Positions 1-12,514 of a DNA stretch of 64,000 nt are shown here, piece by piece; the stretch's first letter is position 1, and each line of letters starts with the position of its first letter. The notes under the pieces were generated by a model, which was given only the letters and a program-made list of their open reading frames with translations, was not told the DNA's origin and searched no databases. The DNA is from Proteles cristata cristata (Eukaryota; Chordata; Mammalia; Carnivora; Hyaenidae): contig JAESUZ010000968.1 in assembly GCA_017311185.1 (NCBI GenBank), positions 868,001 through 932,000 on the forward strand, read 5' to 3'. The position numbers were made by a program, and so were the translations under genes.

Positions 1-654
1 CCTCCAGATGCCTACTGGTCTCAGTACAGAGCCAGAGCCCCAGGGAGGCCTGCCTGAGCCCCGTTTCTGCATCACCCCAGTCCCTGGCCTCACTTCCCTC
101 CTTACTGTGAGAACGTGCGCTTGTAGCCGCAAAGAAATCAGCACGAAGGAATGTGCTGTCGAGGGGCCAGCGGACAGGATGGGCTTGCCGCAGAGGGAGC
201 GAGCAAAGAGAGCTCCAGGAGATCGGAGCCGGGAAGGAAAACAGAGATGTGCGGGGCAGCTGGCCAGGCAGCACCGGCCCAGCCATTGTTCCCAGCCCCA
301 CGGGTCAGGTGCACTGGGCCCACGGCCGAATCCCAGCCTCTCTGCTCAGTGTGGCCCCAGCCTTCCCTAGGCCTGCCTCCCTCCAGCCCCGGGCCTAGCC
401 CAGCCTGGGAAGGAGACAAACTTGTCCTTTATGCTTCCAACCAGCTCTCTGGGCCACCGTCTGTCTCTTGGCACATCTCTCCTCCCCCGCTGGGGTCCAT
501 GTCCTTCCATAAGCCTTCCTCTGTCCAGACCTCCCCGTGGAGGATGCTTCTGGTTTCAACGGCTTGATGATAAACTAGTCCATATGTGGATGTTAATAGC
601 TGATAACTGCTTCTACCTGTCCCATCAAAGTGTGCCTCTCCCCCCCACCCCCAA
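1..654. other. Intergenic, nothing recognised
   Basis: GC-rich unique-looking DNA with no splice-consistent coding exon or recognisable repeat. Confidence 0.5.
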
Positions 655-775
655 CTAGTAGCATCAACATCACCTGGAAACTTGGTAGAAATGCAAATTA
701 CCAAGCCTTATCCCAGACCTACTAAATCAGCCCCTGCAGGGGCTAAGGATGCACGCTCAAATTTGAGAACCACTG
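655..775. mobile_element. MER5-like hAT-Charlie DNA transposon remnant
   Basis: Similar to the MER5A/B consensus as I remember it: 'catcacctggaaacttggtagaaatgc' type start (split here by divergence), an 'agacctactaaatcag' core and a 'tttgagaaccactg' end. It is non-coding and ancient. Confidence 0.65.
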
Positions 776-1414
776 ACTTAGAGCAGGACCAAGGTCAACT
801 CCGCAGATGTTGATAGAATAGGTAATCGAACGAGCAAATGAGTGAATGACTTTCAAGAAGCTTGAAGTAGAACAGTTCCTACTTGCCTGTCTGCTGTCCG
901 AGCCCCAGAGACAGTTGAGAGCTGCAGACTGAGACAGGGAGGGACTGACCAGCTGGACTACCTCTGACATGGAACAGGCTCTCAGACAATGTCACCTACA
1001 GGGAGCCCGGCCAGTGGGCCAGGCCTGGGACCCAGACAGACTCAGAGAGGACGAGACAGAGTTGACAGGAAGAAGGAACCCAGTGGTGTTGAACCTACTT
1101 CAATGGGATGTAGCGATAGGAATCTGGGACTTGGGACCCAGGCAGAGGTGGAGACGTCCAGCAGCAGACAGAGAAGAGGGAACCTAGGAGCAAAGCAGAG
1201 CCTCCACGATCAGAACCGCAACACAAGAGCAACTGCCAATCACCTGAACATTGAACTTGGCTCCTTCAAAAAGCCCCTCATGGAAGGCAGGGCCCCGGAA
1301 TCTGGGGCAGAGCTGAGGCTGCTGGTGGGGCCCAGGGACTCCAGCTGCGAGGAGGGGACAGTGATCTGCAGGAGGAGATGCAAGCAGTAGCACCAGTCTT
1401 AGAAACTCATCCCT
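776..1414. other. Intergenic, nothing recognised
   Basis: Unique-looking sequence between the MER5-like remnant and the first SINE. Its open frames are short and have no family resemblance. Confidence 0.5.
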
Positions 1415-1430
1415 AAATCTGGTCTTGGAG

Positions 1431-1630
1431 GGGCACCCGGGTGGCTCAGTCAGTTGAGAATCCGACTTCAGCTCAGGTCGTGATCTCATAGTTCGTGGGT
1501 TCAAGCCCTGCATCCGGCTCTATGCTGACAGCTCAGAGCCTAGAACCTGCTTTGGATTCTGTGTCTCCCTCTCTCTTTGCCCTTCCCCTTCTCTCACTCT
1601 CTCTCTCAAAAATAAACATTAAAAAAATCA
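1431..1630 (+). mobile_element. Felid tRNA-derived SINE, long type
   Basis: A full copy from the tRNA-like head (gtggctcagtcagttgag) to the aataaacattaaaa tail. An exact 16-bp target-site duplication, aaatctggtcttggag, lies at 1415-1430 and 1631-1646. Body of the 'gctgacagctcagagcc' variant. Confidence 0.95.
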
Positions 1631-1972
1631 AAATCTGGTCTTGGAGTCAGATCTCTCCCAAAACTGGGATGGCTCTTTCCAGAACTTCACACCGGCTTGA
1701 TGAGTGAAATCCTCGCAGCTTTCCCTGCGGCCTGGGTCTTGCCCAACCTCAACCACAACTGACCTAATTGTGGCTCACATTTTCAGAATAAGTTAGAGAC
1801 ATGGACAGGTCTGTCCTGAGCCCCTTTGTTCTGTCCACCTGCCATGCCAGCCCATTTCCCTTCAGTGCTAAGGAAGAGAGGACAAATCACAGGGCTAGAC
1901 CTTCACACTCCCGTGGCCAACTCCATCCAGAGCTATCAGGGTGATTTCAAACTTGACACAAAAAGTAAAGCA

Positions 1973-2183
1973 GGGGCGCCTGGGTGGCTTAGTCGGTTGA
2001 GCGTACAACTTTCGCTTGGGTCATGATCTCGCGGTTCGTGGGTTCGAGCCCCACATCGGGCTCTGTGCTAACTGCCAGCTCAGAGCCTAGAGCCTGTTTC
2101 AGTCTGTGGCTCCGTCTCCCTCTGGCCCTCCCCTGCTCACACTGTCGCTGTCTCTCTCTCCTAGAAATAAAATAAATAAAAAA
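1973..2183 (+). mobile_element. Felid SINE, 'ctgccagctcag' variant
   Basis: Target-site duplication aaaaagtaaagca at 1960-1972 and 2184-2196. It has the variant body (actgccagctcagagcc, tttcagtctgtgg) and the ctcctagaaataaa 3' end, which mark a distinct sub-lineage. Confidence 0.95.
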
Positions 2184-2196
2184 AAAAAGTAAAGCA

Positions 2197-3420
2197 ACTT
2201 CACCCACAGGCACCGTCTCCACCACTTTGCATAGCCCAGGGCATGTCCCACTCATCCTGGAAAAGATTCCTCAAGGAAAAACGGCACTACTGTCAAATTA
2301 GGCTCGGAAACACTGCGTGCCAGGCCCTGTCTTAGGAGATCAAAGACCCTGTTCATCATCAAAGGCTCTGAGAAGTTCTGCTGGACTTTGTCAAGTCCAG
2401 TGTTTCCCCAGTTTATTGGAGCCAGAACCTTTTTGTCTCCCCCCAAATAATGTTCCATGGAACATCACTTGGGATACACATCCTTGCCCACGGCTACCTA
2501 GACGAGCTTCCTTCCGGAACCCCAGGGAGGAAAAGCAGAAGTCAGGGTAGGGGGGAGTGCCTTGTTCAGAGGAGCTGTGGCAGAGAGAGTGGACTCTGGA
2601 GACCCACAGGGATGAGTATGGATGTCCTTCCCTCAACTCCAGGAGACCCCGTCTCCAGAGCCACTGTCCCCAGAGAAGTTATCATTGGGCAGAAGCCTCA
2701 AAGGCAGGGCAAGCTTAGCTGAAAGGGGAGGTCGGCGGGCTGCTGCTCATGGAAAAGAGACGCGTGGGTAGGCTGGCGCGTCCAGCATGAGAAGGACAGG
2801 CACCTCCCAGCAGCCCCCGGAGTGGGTACAATCTCATCCTGAGGCTGGACTTGGACCAAAAGCCAGTTCGTGTCTCCACCTAAATCCGATAGATCTCCGT
2901 TCTATCCCCTTCTAGTTCCTCTGCATCCCCCAAGGCCTGGGACAGCCTCCCAGCCCCCACCTGTGTGCTCCGAGGTGTCCTCTTTGGGGTGGAAGGGAGA
3001 ACAGCTCCCCGCCTCCTGCCCAGACTCTTGGCTCCCTCCCGAAGCCGGACAATGCAGGGAAATGTTTGCACCCAAACAACTCTCCTGCTTCAGGAACTGC
3101 CCGACCCTGCCCAGGAAAGCACACTCCTGCAGCTCCACCCGGCTGCCCCCCTCAGTCTGGGGACCAGAGACCGAAGCTGGCAGGGTCGGCCCAGCAGAGG
3201 AGTCGGCAGAGCAGAAGGGGTCGCTAGACGCCCCCGATGTGGGGGGAGTGCCGGGTGACCTCTCTCTACGGACTGAGGCTTTCCTTCCTGCCGAAATCAG
3301 AATGAGGGCTCTCTCCCTGCCTGTGGAGCATGCAGGGGCCAGACTGTCCATATTTATCTGGAGAGCTGCGGCCCTGGGTTCATCTGGCCCTGGAGATAAT
3401 GAAAATAGCACTTTGATGTG
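2197..3420. other. Intergenic, nothing clear
   Basis: Mostly unique-looking DNA. At 2300-2360 a short stretch (gtgccaggccctgtcttagg) hints at an old L2 or MIR remnant, too weak to call. Overlapping frames on both strands at 2.87-3.45 kb reflect GC richness. Confidence 0.4.
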
Positions 3421-3422
3421 AT

Positions 3423-3560
3423 TTGAGAAATGCATTAATTCTTTCGACAAGCATGCCTAGTGCTCGGGTCCTGGGCCAAGCCCCGTGCTGGGCACTGGGG
3501 ACCCAGGAGTGGATTAGCCCCACCGTGCCCTGGAGCAGGCTGGGTGCTTTAGGCACCCAG
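3423..3560 (-). mobile_element. LINE2 3'-end fragment
   Basis: Reads as the reverse complement of an L2 3' end: 'cattaattctttcgacaagc' followed by a 'tgctgggcactggggaccca' core. Old and diverged. Confidence 0.6.
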
Positions 3561-6175
3561 AATAGAATAGAGGCAGGTGGGCCTATCATCAAATGCACCC
3601 GCAGCTGTGGCCACCCAGCTCGAGAAGCCACAGGTCGGTGCAGCTTATAAAAGCAGAGGTCACTGTCCCCCTGTTTGATAAAGACTAAAATGCCCTCTGG
3701 TGGCTCCCCTCCCAGCAGCCCTTCCCATCCACTGGGATCTAGGCCTCGCCAACCCCAACAAGCCCTGAGGTGAAGAACACCAGGTGCAAGCCAACAAGCG
3801 CTGCAAAAAGCCCCAAGAAGAAAAGGCAAATTGGCCTCTCCTTGCTCGCTGGCACAGATATGTGCCCACGTGACACTGCCATGGGGTGATCTCCGGGCAC
3901 TCCCGCGCACGGGACTTTGGGGCACATCAGCTTCCTGCTTCCAGTGGTGGGGTCAGGGGGAAGGTGTGGAGGGGAGAGAGTCAGCGACCCCAAGTCCCCG
4001 TGGGGCTTGCCTAGCAGCCTGCCTCTTCTTCCTACCTCGGAGGAAACCGAGGCCCTGATGGAAGGAGCCAGGGGCAGCTAAGGTCAAGGCAGGCAGCCCG
4101 CTGTCACAACCCCTCACGCCCACCTCACCCGCGTGCCAGAGACTGTGTTTTTGTCTTTCTTGGGGGGGGAGGGGTGCGGCTCAGAGCCTTGAGTGATGAG
4201 TTAAGTGACAATGAATTTGAACCACATGGAGCTCGGGCTTAAGGGGAAAGTGTTTTGGTGAAATGCAGCTGGGATTTCATCAGCCCCCACCCCCCCAGAC
4301 AGTACAAAAATAGTCCGGGCCAGGCCGGCTCTGACCCACAGGCCTGGCCCAATTTCGCCGCCCCCTGTCCCGGAGAGAGGCTTGGAGTGGCCTCTTTCCC
4401 TGAATCTGGGTTTCGTAATCTTTCCTTGTTGTCTTGGTCGCCTGTTTGTTGACTGGCCTGCTTTGTCTGGAAGGATTTGCTCCCTGACAGGCTCCCCGCT
4501 GCTTGGCTTTGAAGACAGTGAGGAAGAAGCCCCTCTCTCTCTCTCGCCCTTGGTAACAGAAGACTTTGGAAAGATGGTCGCAGGCACAGCCTGGGGACCG
4601 GCCAGGGAGCCCTGTGACCTTGGGAATGTGGGTGGGTGGTGGGCTTTGCTTACTTGGGCCAGGAGTAGGCTTCACCTCAGCAAGAGCCGGAAGGTTCTGC
4701 CAAACATCTCAAATCCAACCCTGTTCCTCAGAAAGGGAAACAGGCCAGAAGCAGGAGGTAGGTGATTCGAGGCACTCGCACCTCTTAGCAGCAAGACCGG
4801 GACTTAGCAGGCAAGGACTTCTGCGTCCCAGCCCAGGGCTTGTCACCAAGGAGGCAGCCAGAGTGTTTGTGAATGGACGGAATGGTCAGAGCCCTTTGCC
4901 CAAATCCTTCATTGGGAGGAAGGAAACAGGGGGCAGGCCTCTACCACTCTGAGCACCTGCTACTAACCATCCCTTCCCCCCAGGCTGTGAATGCGGGGAC
5001 CCGGCTCCTAAGGACCCCTCCCCAGGTGGGAAAGGGGTGGGCATGCTAATGACCCCCTTGTAGACCCAGCTCCAGTGCCCATGGGTCAGCAGCCCCCCAG
5101 GAAGGAACGAGAAGCACCCTCGGTGAGGCCAGGGGCAGTGTCTGTTGGGCCAGCTGCTGACCTGACAGTCAGAGTCACATGTAGAAACCTCACCCCAGCC
5201 CAGGGGCCTAGACAAGAGCCAGACCTCCCCCCCCATCCTGGGGGACAGGGTAATGATCAGTGGTCCCAAGTCAGCCACAGGCCTTCAAAGGCCACCGTGG
5301 GAACCAGTCTCCCATCCTAGGCACCCAAGTTCCCATCCAGAGCCCAGGGAGACTTGGTCCTGGGGACCAGGATGGACACCGAATGAGTGGTCCAGGCACG
5401 GGGACCTTGGCAAGTGGCATCAGAGGGTTCTGGGCTCTCCCCCAAGCTACCAGCTTTCCCATCTGACTCAGGCATTCAGTGAGGCTCGGGGGACACGATG
5501 GATGTCCGAGGACAGCATCCCCAGGAGGGGCCAGCGGAGGGGCCACAGGAAGTCCACCTGGTGAGCCTGTCGGGGAGGCTAGGCCCGCAGGGGTCCGCGG
5601 CCCGAGGCAGGGGCCCTGAGTCCACTGCCCTTTCCGGGACCGCAGCCTGCCCAGGGCGGAGGAGGGAGGTGCTGTCTGGGCTGAACCAGCAGCTCCCTCC
5701 TCTTGCCAAGTTCAACCGTGTAGAGTCCAGTTAATCTAGGTCTTAGCAGGAAGCTCCTCCACTTCCTTTCTCCTCAGGCCAGAGCCCCCCTCCCCCTTCC
5801 CCACCCCCAGTGAGAGCCAAGTCCCCTAGGACCACAGGACAAGGCCAGCATCTGTCCTTCCTGCCTCAGTCTCTCCACACAGGCCTGGGCCACAGAACCT
5901 CAAATGCATGCAGAAAGCATGGCCTGGGCGACCTCTCCCCCCAACTTCCAAGAGGGGTTCTGCTCCTCTTACTCCTATTGTCTTCCCCCTTGGCCCTCGG
6001 CCAGCCCCCAAGTCCAGGCGGGGCCAACTTGAAGCCAGCCAGCTAGGTACAGGGGGCGTCAGGCAGGGAATCTGGGAAGCCTGGGTCGGCCCCTAGAGTC
6101 TGGGAAATGGAGGTTTCTCCCCCAGCCCTCTGGGCAGGGATGGGAATCAGGGGCTCAGTGAGAGGGGTCAGACGG
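3561..6175. other. Intergenic GC-rich DNA
   Basis: No gene. A MIR-like 'gaggaaaccgaggccctgat' stretch at about 4037-4060 is a weak repeat hint. A MEF2-like acaaaaatag occurs at about 4305. Otherwise nothing that I can support. Confidence 0.45.
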
Positions 6176-6179
6176 GCCA

Positions 6180-6310
6180 GGATTTGAACTTCTTGTCAGC
6201 TGTGTGGACAAGTGATTTACCAGCTGTGAGCCTCAGTTTCTTCATCTGTAAAATGGGGATACACATGATTCCTTCCTACCACAGTTGTGGGGACTGAGAT
6301 ATTACATCAT
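6180..6310 (+). repeat. MIR SINE remnant
   Basis: Contains the MIR core (cctcagtttcttcatctgta aaatgggg) and the following region. Sense orientation. Confidence 0.8.
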
Positions 6311-6889
6311 GACAAAGTCCTCCCCGGGATGCTTAGTACAAACCTCACCCAGTGAGGTTGTTGAAAGGTCGGTGTGGGACAAGGAGGGTTCCCCAGGCAG
6401 ATCAGATGGTGGCAGAAGCAGAGAGAGGGAGCATCCCCCCACCCCAGACACATGCATATCCGTAGAGACCCCTAGAAGCTCTAAGTGACCCTCCACACAG
6501 TCTGACTCCACAGACAGTGCCCCCACCTCAGGACCCAGTGTCCCCCATGAAGACCTAGCACAGCAGATGGGCCCAGGGCTGACCATCACAACCCCAGACA
6601 CCTGCCTTCTAGAAGAGCCAGAGGTAGCAGCTCCCTCCCTGGCCACAAAGACTCAAATTAAAATACAAAGCCTCTCTCTGTTAGACTGTTCCTCATGCCT
6701 GGACACCTCATGTAAGGGCCTGGGAAGACAGGACAAGATGATCCCTGTGGATGGGCTGGTTGTGCCTCTCCTCCTGGGCTGGGGACAGCAGCGTCACTTG
6801 CCAGGATCTAAAAGCCACCCCTGTTTCTGCCTCACTCTGTCCCTTCTCCATCTCTGTCTCCATATGCCCCCACCCCTGCCCGCCCACAT
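6311..6889. other. Intergenic, nothing recognised
   Basis: No repeat or exon that I can support lies between the two MIR copies. Confidence 0.45.
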
Positions 6890-7110
6890 GCAGAGTGGTC
6901 AAGGACCCGGCTTTGGAGCCAGACTGCCTGGTTTGAACCCAGCTCTGCCACCCAAGGGCTGAGTAGATTTGAAGCCTCAGGCTCCCCATCTGGAAAATGG
7001 GTCGGTGATAACAATGGTACCTCCCTCACGACGGAGGCCGGAATGAGTTAGTATAAGCAGAGCCCTCAGAACAGTATCTGGACCGTAACAGGCTCAATAA
7101 AGGCTACCCC
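6890..7110 (+). repeat. MIR SINE, nearly full length
   Basis: Begins at 'tttggagccagactgcctgg', passes 'tgaacccagctctgccac' and 'aaaatgggt', and ends at 'ggctcaataaaggct'. A good MIR match in sense orientation. Confidence 0.85.
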
Positions 7111-8695
7111 TTGTGACATTTTATTTGTGTCTCCATCTTGCATGCTTGTTGAGTCAAATTTTCCATGGGTAAGGAGGTAGAGAAGGAAGCATGAAGCTCT
7201 GTGGTTTCAATCCCTGATGCTCCAGGTCCTCCGGGCTGGAGGCTACGGCATTAAAGGATTCTTTTCAATCGGGGCCAGTGATGCTCTGATAAAGCCTGAC
7301 CACAGGATGCAGAATCGCCAGGCTCCGTGCTCACACCCCCAGGCCTCAGAGGCTGGGCCAGCTACAGAGCAGAGGCCATTCGGAGCAGGCAGACAGCAAG
7401 GCCTTCAGCCCAGGCCAGGGGCTAGAGACACCCGTCCACATTCTTGAGGTGCTTTGCCCCCTCCTGCTTCCCCCCACCCCCCCACTACCCTATGTGCCTG
7501 GTGGCTGTTTGTACCTCCGGTCACAGGAAGCTCAGATTCTGAGAAGGCAGCATTTCAGAAGCCTAGAATCTTGGAATAATAGGGCTTGGGCCCAGTGTTA
7601 GGAGCTCAGTAGCACAATGACAGTGACAAGACTCCTATACCTTACTCAGTAGGGGCCCATGTCCCCATTGAGGTCAGAAGGGCAGTCTGAGGAGGCAGCA
7701 GTCCAGGCAGCCGCTGGGCAGTTCCCATGGCCCAGAAGTTTCCTCCAACCCAGGCCTGCATCCCTCCCTGCTGGCTGCCCCGTGGTGTCTTTGCCCCCGC
7801 GAAGTCTTTCCTGCATGGCTCCTTGGTTCCCTCCGGCAACCTTCTTTTCTAGGCCCTCCTCTCTGAGTCTGGGACCTCTGGGGAGACATCTGCTCCCATC
7901 CTGCTGGGCAGCCCCATTGGTGGGAATTGGGGAAGAGAAGGGAAGTGATGGCCGGTCTCATCGTGTGAGGTGGGCTTTGTGACAGGGACTCAGGACGGTC
8001 CCTGCAGAGGCAGCGACACATCCTGCGGCACCCTGGGCACCCTGGGGAGGCGCGGGCAGGCAGACGATGGCCGGGCAAGGGGGGGGGGGGGCCCAGAGGC
8101 TCTTTCGAGCAATGCCAAGGGCTGCCGGATGAGTCGGTGCAGAGTGGCAGCTGTCACCACTTCTGGCAAGGGACATGTGTCCACAGTATGTGAAAACCAT
8201 GCTATTCCCGAAGCGGCCCCCAAGAGAAGCCCCAGGAGCTGTGTCCTCCAGAGAGGAAGAGCGAGCCCTCTGGGCGGAGGACCCCGGCCTCAGGGAGGGG
8301 ACCCAGGCAGCACGGGAAGGCAGAGCGGCCACAGGGCTCCAGCCCTCCAGATGTGCGCCAGCATTCCGCCGTGGAGACAGGGCGGAGCCACAGCCAGGGG
8401 CCCAGATGGGCTGCGTTAACCTGGGAGCAGGCTCTTCGGGGCCCAGATGCTCTCCGTGTTTAGCTGGCTCGCCGGCTTTGGGCTCCAGATGTGAGTCTGG
8501 GGTGGGGGCGGACACAGCTCCACATGGCTGCCGTCTATTCCCAGGGTCTATCTATTACTGCAACACCCGGGCGTGGGGGCCAGAACAGGGGGCTCCACAC
8601 TTACCCTCTCCAGCATGCAAAACCCCAGAGCCAAGGGGGCTCCTGATTCTGGCTCAGGAGCCACAGAGCCCAAAAGCTTCTGTGTCATTGCATGA
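7111..8695. other. Intergenic GC-rich DNA
   Basis: No gene or repeat recognised. A run of about 12 G lies near 8080, prone to sequencing error and to G-quadruplex formation. Confidence 0.45.
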
Positions 8696-8699
8696 GCAA

Positions 8700-8785
8700 G
8701 GACAGAGCCTGACAACCTGCCCAGGGCCACACAAGCCGGGGACAGACAGGACCCCAACTTGAAGCAGAGGGTCTGAGGGAGAGGG
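8700..8785 (-). repeat. MIR fragment
   Basis: Antisense MIR match around 'aacctgcccagggccacaca' and 'gacaggaccccaactt'. Diverged. Confidence 0.5.
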
Positions 8786-9084
8786 TGCTTCAGGGATGGA
8801 TGTCTGCCCCTCCCCTCCCACAGTTAGGTGGCATGGACATCCTTGCCCAAGCATTGAGAGGAGGCACTGCCCTGACCTTTGAGGCAGGGTCTGTGGGGTG
8901 GGGGACCTAGTCTAGCCCCAGGGGAATCTCCAAGGACGCAGCCTTGCCCGGGAGCTGGCCGCCCCTCCCCCTCCCCCTAGTCTGTTTGGGACATGGAGGG
9001 ACAGGAGCATGGCCAGGCAGAGGACCTGAGCTGACCGCTGACCCCAGCCCCCAGGCACTCTGCCGCCATGTGGTGGTGGCAGAA

Positions 9085-9290
9085 GAGATATCCCTGTTTG
9101 CCGAGCACCCACCACGTGCTGGACCCCGTGTAAGCCCCTCACCTGCCTCATCGGGTCCTCCCAACTCCCATGCAGGCTGTATGGTCCTCACCTTACAAGC
9201 AGGCAGCTCCCAGAGGAGCCAGCCTGTCCGAGACCACCTGGCCAGGCCAGGCCGAGCCGGGCAGGGCTGGAGGAGCACCTGCTGCTGGCC
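9085..9290 (-). repeat. MIR SINE remnant
   Basis: Antisense MIR: 'ccgagcacccaccacgtgct', then the 'cctcatcgggtcctcccaac' segment that precedes the core in this orientation. Confidence 0.6.
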
Positions 9291-10712
9291 AGGGCTTGGA
9301 CACGGACTTGGGGCTGTGCAAGCTGGTGGCTCAACATGGCGTCTGGGGAAAGGGAACCCAGGCGAGGTGCTCTACCTGGGGCCTGGCCCACCCGGCCCCA
9401 TAGAGCACATAGGCCCTGGACGGCGGGACAGCCATAAACCCAGAGACACCTGCCTGAACCCCAGGCATGCAGCAGCCCCTCCCACCACCCAGGGGGGCTC
9501 CGGCCTAGAGAGCTGGAGGGTCTCAGTGTCCCCTCCTCAATGTCAGAAGCCGCCTTCCTCCTACCCCCTTTCCGCAGACCCTAGAAGTACTGCTGAGAGA
9601 GGAGGGGTGAAGGCAAAGGGCAAGCCCTCAGGAAAGCCCCTCACCTCGGGGCTTCAGTCACCATATCTGCACATTGGCCCCACTCTGGCCACTGAGGCGG
9701 GAGGGCATCGAGGCCACAGAGGGCAGAGGTTGGAGGCCGGGCCCACCTGACCACAGGGGAGACTCTGGGAGACCCAGTGTGGGAGGGGACGCTGAATGGA
9801 CCCCAGCCCATGGGTCCCGGCTAGGGGAGGGTAAGCAGGCACAGCTACTCCCCTCCCCCTGGGGCTGGTGGACATCCCGCACACAGGCTCCCTCTAATCC
9901 CACCCCAGCAAAGTCACCCAAGAGAGGGACAGCAGGACAGCACAGCCCGGCCTGGAGGGGTGTGTACCCTGGCCAGGGGAGCGGGCTAAGGCGGAAGCAC
10001 TGATAGGTTATGTCAGGCGAGCGCTCTGGGGAGGGGGCTGCGCCTCTCAGCTCTGGCAGCCTCACCTGGGGCCCTCGCCCAAGAGCTCAAGAGCTCGGCC
10101 TGAGACTCTGGCTTGCTTCTGAGTGCGGCCGTGAGGGCCAGGGAGGGGGCCGCCAGCGGGACAGCCTCGGTTGGCCATGGAGGCCAGGATGGGGGACGCA
10201 TGAGCCCCCACTCTGTCGGGCACCTGTCCGGTGGCGGGGGTCCATCCTGGTGGACGTGTAGCCTGGCTCAGTGGCGACCAGAGCCCCGGGGACCACCCCC
10301 AAGTACCTCAGGAGGGCTCTCTCCATCCCACTTCCTCTTCTGCCCACCCCCCCCCAGGGCTCCAGGACCCCACGCCCAAATCAGGGGACCCTGATTTCTC
10401 CCTCTAAGGCTCTGCCTGATGTCTGCCCATTCTGTAAGCAGCACCTGACACTTCTCTCCCGAGGCTGGGAGGGGGTCAGGAACCGGGGGACAGGGAGAAG
10501 CCGGAAAATGAACCCCTTTCCCAAGGCTGTATGCTCCAGAGTGAGGGGGTGTGCAGAGTAGGAGCTCAAGGAAGCAGAGGGGGGCTTGATGCAAGCGAGG
10601 TCAGCGAAAGGCCAGGGACTCAGGCCGGGGACTGAGGAGGGGGCCCCTCGCAGCCGCGGCTGGGCAGCCAGGGCCCTGTGTGTCTTGGCGAGGCGGGACC
10701 CCTGGGCGGCCA
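9291..10712. other. Intergenic GC-rich DNA
   Basis: No gene, SINE or L1. The open frames overlap on both strands and look like compositional artefacts. Confidence 0.45.
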
Positions 10713-10800
10713 GGTATGTAACAATTCCAGCCATTTCCTGCCCTATTAATGAGAAAGGGGCTGATATAAATATACGCTCAGCATAAATAAATACAGGCCA
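10713..10800. promoter_or_regulatory. AT-rich candidate regulatory element in GC-rich DNA
   Basis: An 88-bp AT-rich island in surrounding GC-rich DNA. It contains a homeobox-like CTATTAATGAG, the MEF2/TATA-like GATATAAATATA and forkhead-like ATAAATAAATACA. It matches no repeat that I recognise. Enhancer function is inference. Confidence 0.35.
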
Positions 10801-10932
10801 GGCCCGGGACTGCATAGCAGACAGATTGCGTGGAGCTGCTGGCCGGCCCTTCAGCCAGTTCCCCCAACCCTGCCCACAGTCCCCCCGCCTCACTGCCCCC
10901 CACTTGTTTTCCTCAGGCAAACCAGGGCCCCT

Positions 10933-10933
<1 letters not shown>

Positions 10934-10981
<48 letters not shown>
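10934..10981. repeat. (CA)24 microsatellite
   Basis: An uninterrupted CA dinucleotide run of 48 bp. Probably length-polymorphic. Confidence 0.99.
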
Positions 10982-10983
<2 letters not shown>

Positions 10984-11134
10984 CCTGAGGCAGATGGACC
11001 GACCACCCCTGCCCTCGGCCTCAGAATGGAGATCCCGCAGCCCCCGGGAAGGCGACAGAGGGAGCTGGGGTACCTGGTCTCTCCTGCCTCCTGCACAGAC
11101 CCAATGACCGTCCTGTGAGGGCTGACATGTTGCG

Positions 11135-11262
11135 ATCATGCCTGTTCAGGTGGGGAAACTGAGGCTCACAGGGTTCAGGGACTCGCCTAAGGCCACGTGG
11201 CTAGGCTGTTGTGTCTCAAGGATTTGAACCCCTGAGGCTTTCTGACTCCAAGGCCTCTGATC
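11135..11262 (-). repeat. MIR fragment
   Basis: Antisense MIR core: 'ggggaaactgaggctcacag' and 'ctaaggccacgtggctagg', then 'ggatttgaacccctgaggc'. Confidence 0.75.
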
Positions 11263-11524
11263 CGCCCACTGTGTGCCAGAGGCAGCCGGGGGGGTGTTCT
11301 TGCCACCCCCCGACTGCCTTCCTCCCAAACCCCAGACCCTGGATGTCAGGGCCTTGGAAGGCCCTGGAAGACTTGCGGTCAAGGCCTAGAAGTATAGCTC
11401 CACAGAGCCAGACCCCAGCTCAAATAGGATGCACACGCAGGACCAGCTCACCCTGCTTGAGACCAACTCCCAGCGGGGCACCAAGGTCTGCGAGGCCCCC
11501 TCGAGTGCTGACTATCTCATGGGG

Positions 11525-11615
11525 GATCATCTGGTCACAGACATGGAAACTGAGGCCCAGAAGAGGCAGCGCTTCATCTAAGGTCCCAGAGAGAAGCAGG
11601 ACAGACCTATGGAAC
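11525..11615 (-). repeat. MIR fragment
   Basis: Antisense core 'catggaaactgaggcccaga' followed by a diverged 'aaggtcccagagagaagcag'. Confidence 0.6.
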
Positions 11616-12501
11616 CTTCTCCTCGGGCCCCGGGCTCAGGGTGGGAAGGCCATCCCCTCTCATAAGCCTCTCCCTGCTCAGAGCTGCCTCAGCTCCCCAG
11701 CCTGACGTCTAGCCTGGAGCCCTTCACTGGGCACAGATCAGCAACAGCAGGTAAGAAAACCCAGGTCCAGAGATGTTAGGAGCCTGACAGCGCTGATCTG
11801 GGGCCAGCGTCCAGGGCCTATGACGCATTCCTCTCTTGGAAACCCAGTTCGAATGCCCCCTCCTTCAGGAAGCCTTCCCAGCCATGCCAGCCCAAAGGAT
11901 GGGCTCCCAGTATGCCTTCACCCACTCTACCTTCTAGGCCTTGAGGTACTTAGTGGGCACATAGCCCAGGCAGCCGCCCTGGAGGCCCCCTGCAGAGCCC
12001 CTATGTGGAAAGCAGACTTTGGGGCCTTTGACAGCCACACCTCGTTCCCACCAGCAGCCAAGGATGTGGGGGCCGGCTGTTTGTAGGGGGCAAGTTGAGC
12101 AGGTGGGCACGCTCAGGGCAGTTCCGGCTGGTCTCCTGGCCCCACGCTGCACCCCAGGTCCAAGGCCAGGCAAGGCCCTCTCCCTCTGCCAGCCTTGGCC
12201 AGTGGCCTCTGCAGCCCTGGTCCCTTGGGCCCCAGAGATGTCAGCCCCAAGACCTGGGGGATGTGGCAGATGGAGAGTCAGAGAGGAGCTCTCCAGGACA
12301 GGGGCCACCTTCCACCCTGCACCCCTCGCTGCCCCCGCCAGAGACCCCCCTCCAGATGCATCGCCTGAGCTCGCGTGCAGGTGTGCATGGATGCCACGAC
12401 TTGTGGCCGGAAAGGAGCCCCGTTTCTCTCAAGTTTTGAACCAGAGAGGAAGGAAACATTTTTACCTTAACACGTCTGTATTGTGGGTGATTTTTTAAAA
12501 G
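11616..12501. other. Intergenic, mostly unassigned
   Basis: At 11830-11960 'cttcaggaagccttcccagc' resembles an L2 3' fragment, weakly. No gene. Confidence 0.4.
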
Positions 12502-12514
12502 TTTAGTAGAAGGA

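Noticed and set aside
2902..3450. Overlapping frames of 182-183 codons on both strands
   Set aside because: No recognisable domain, no splice context, GC-driven.
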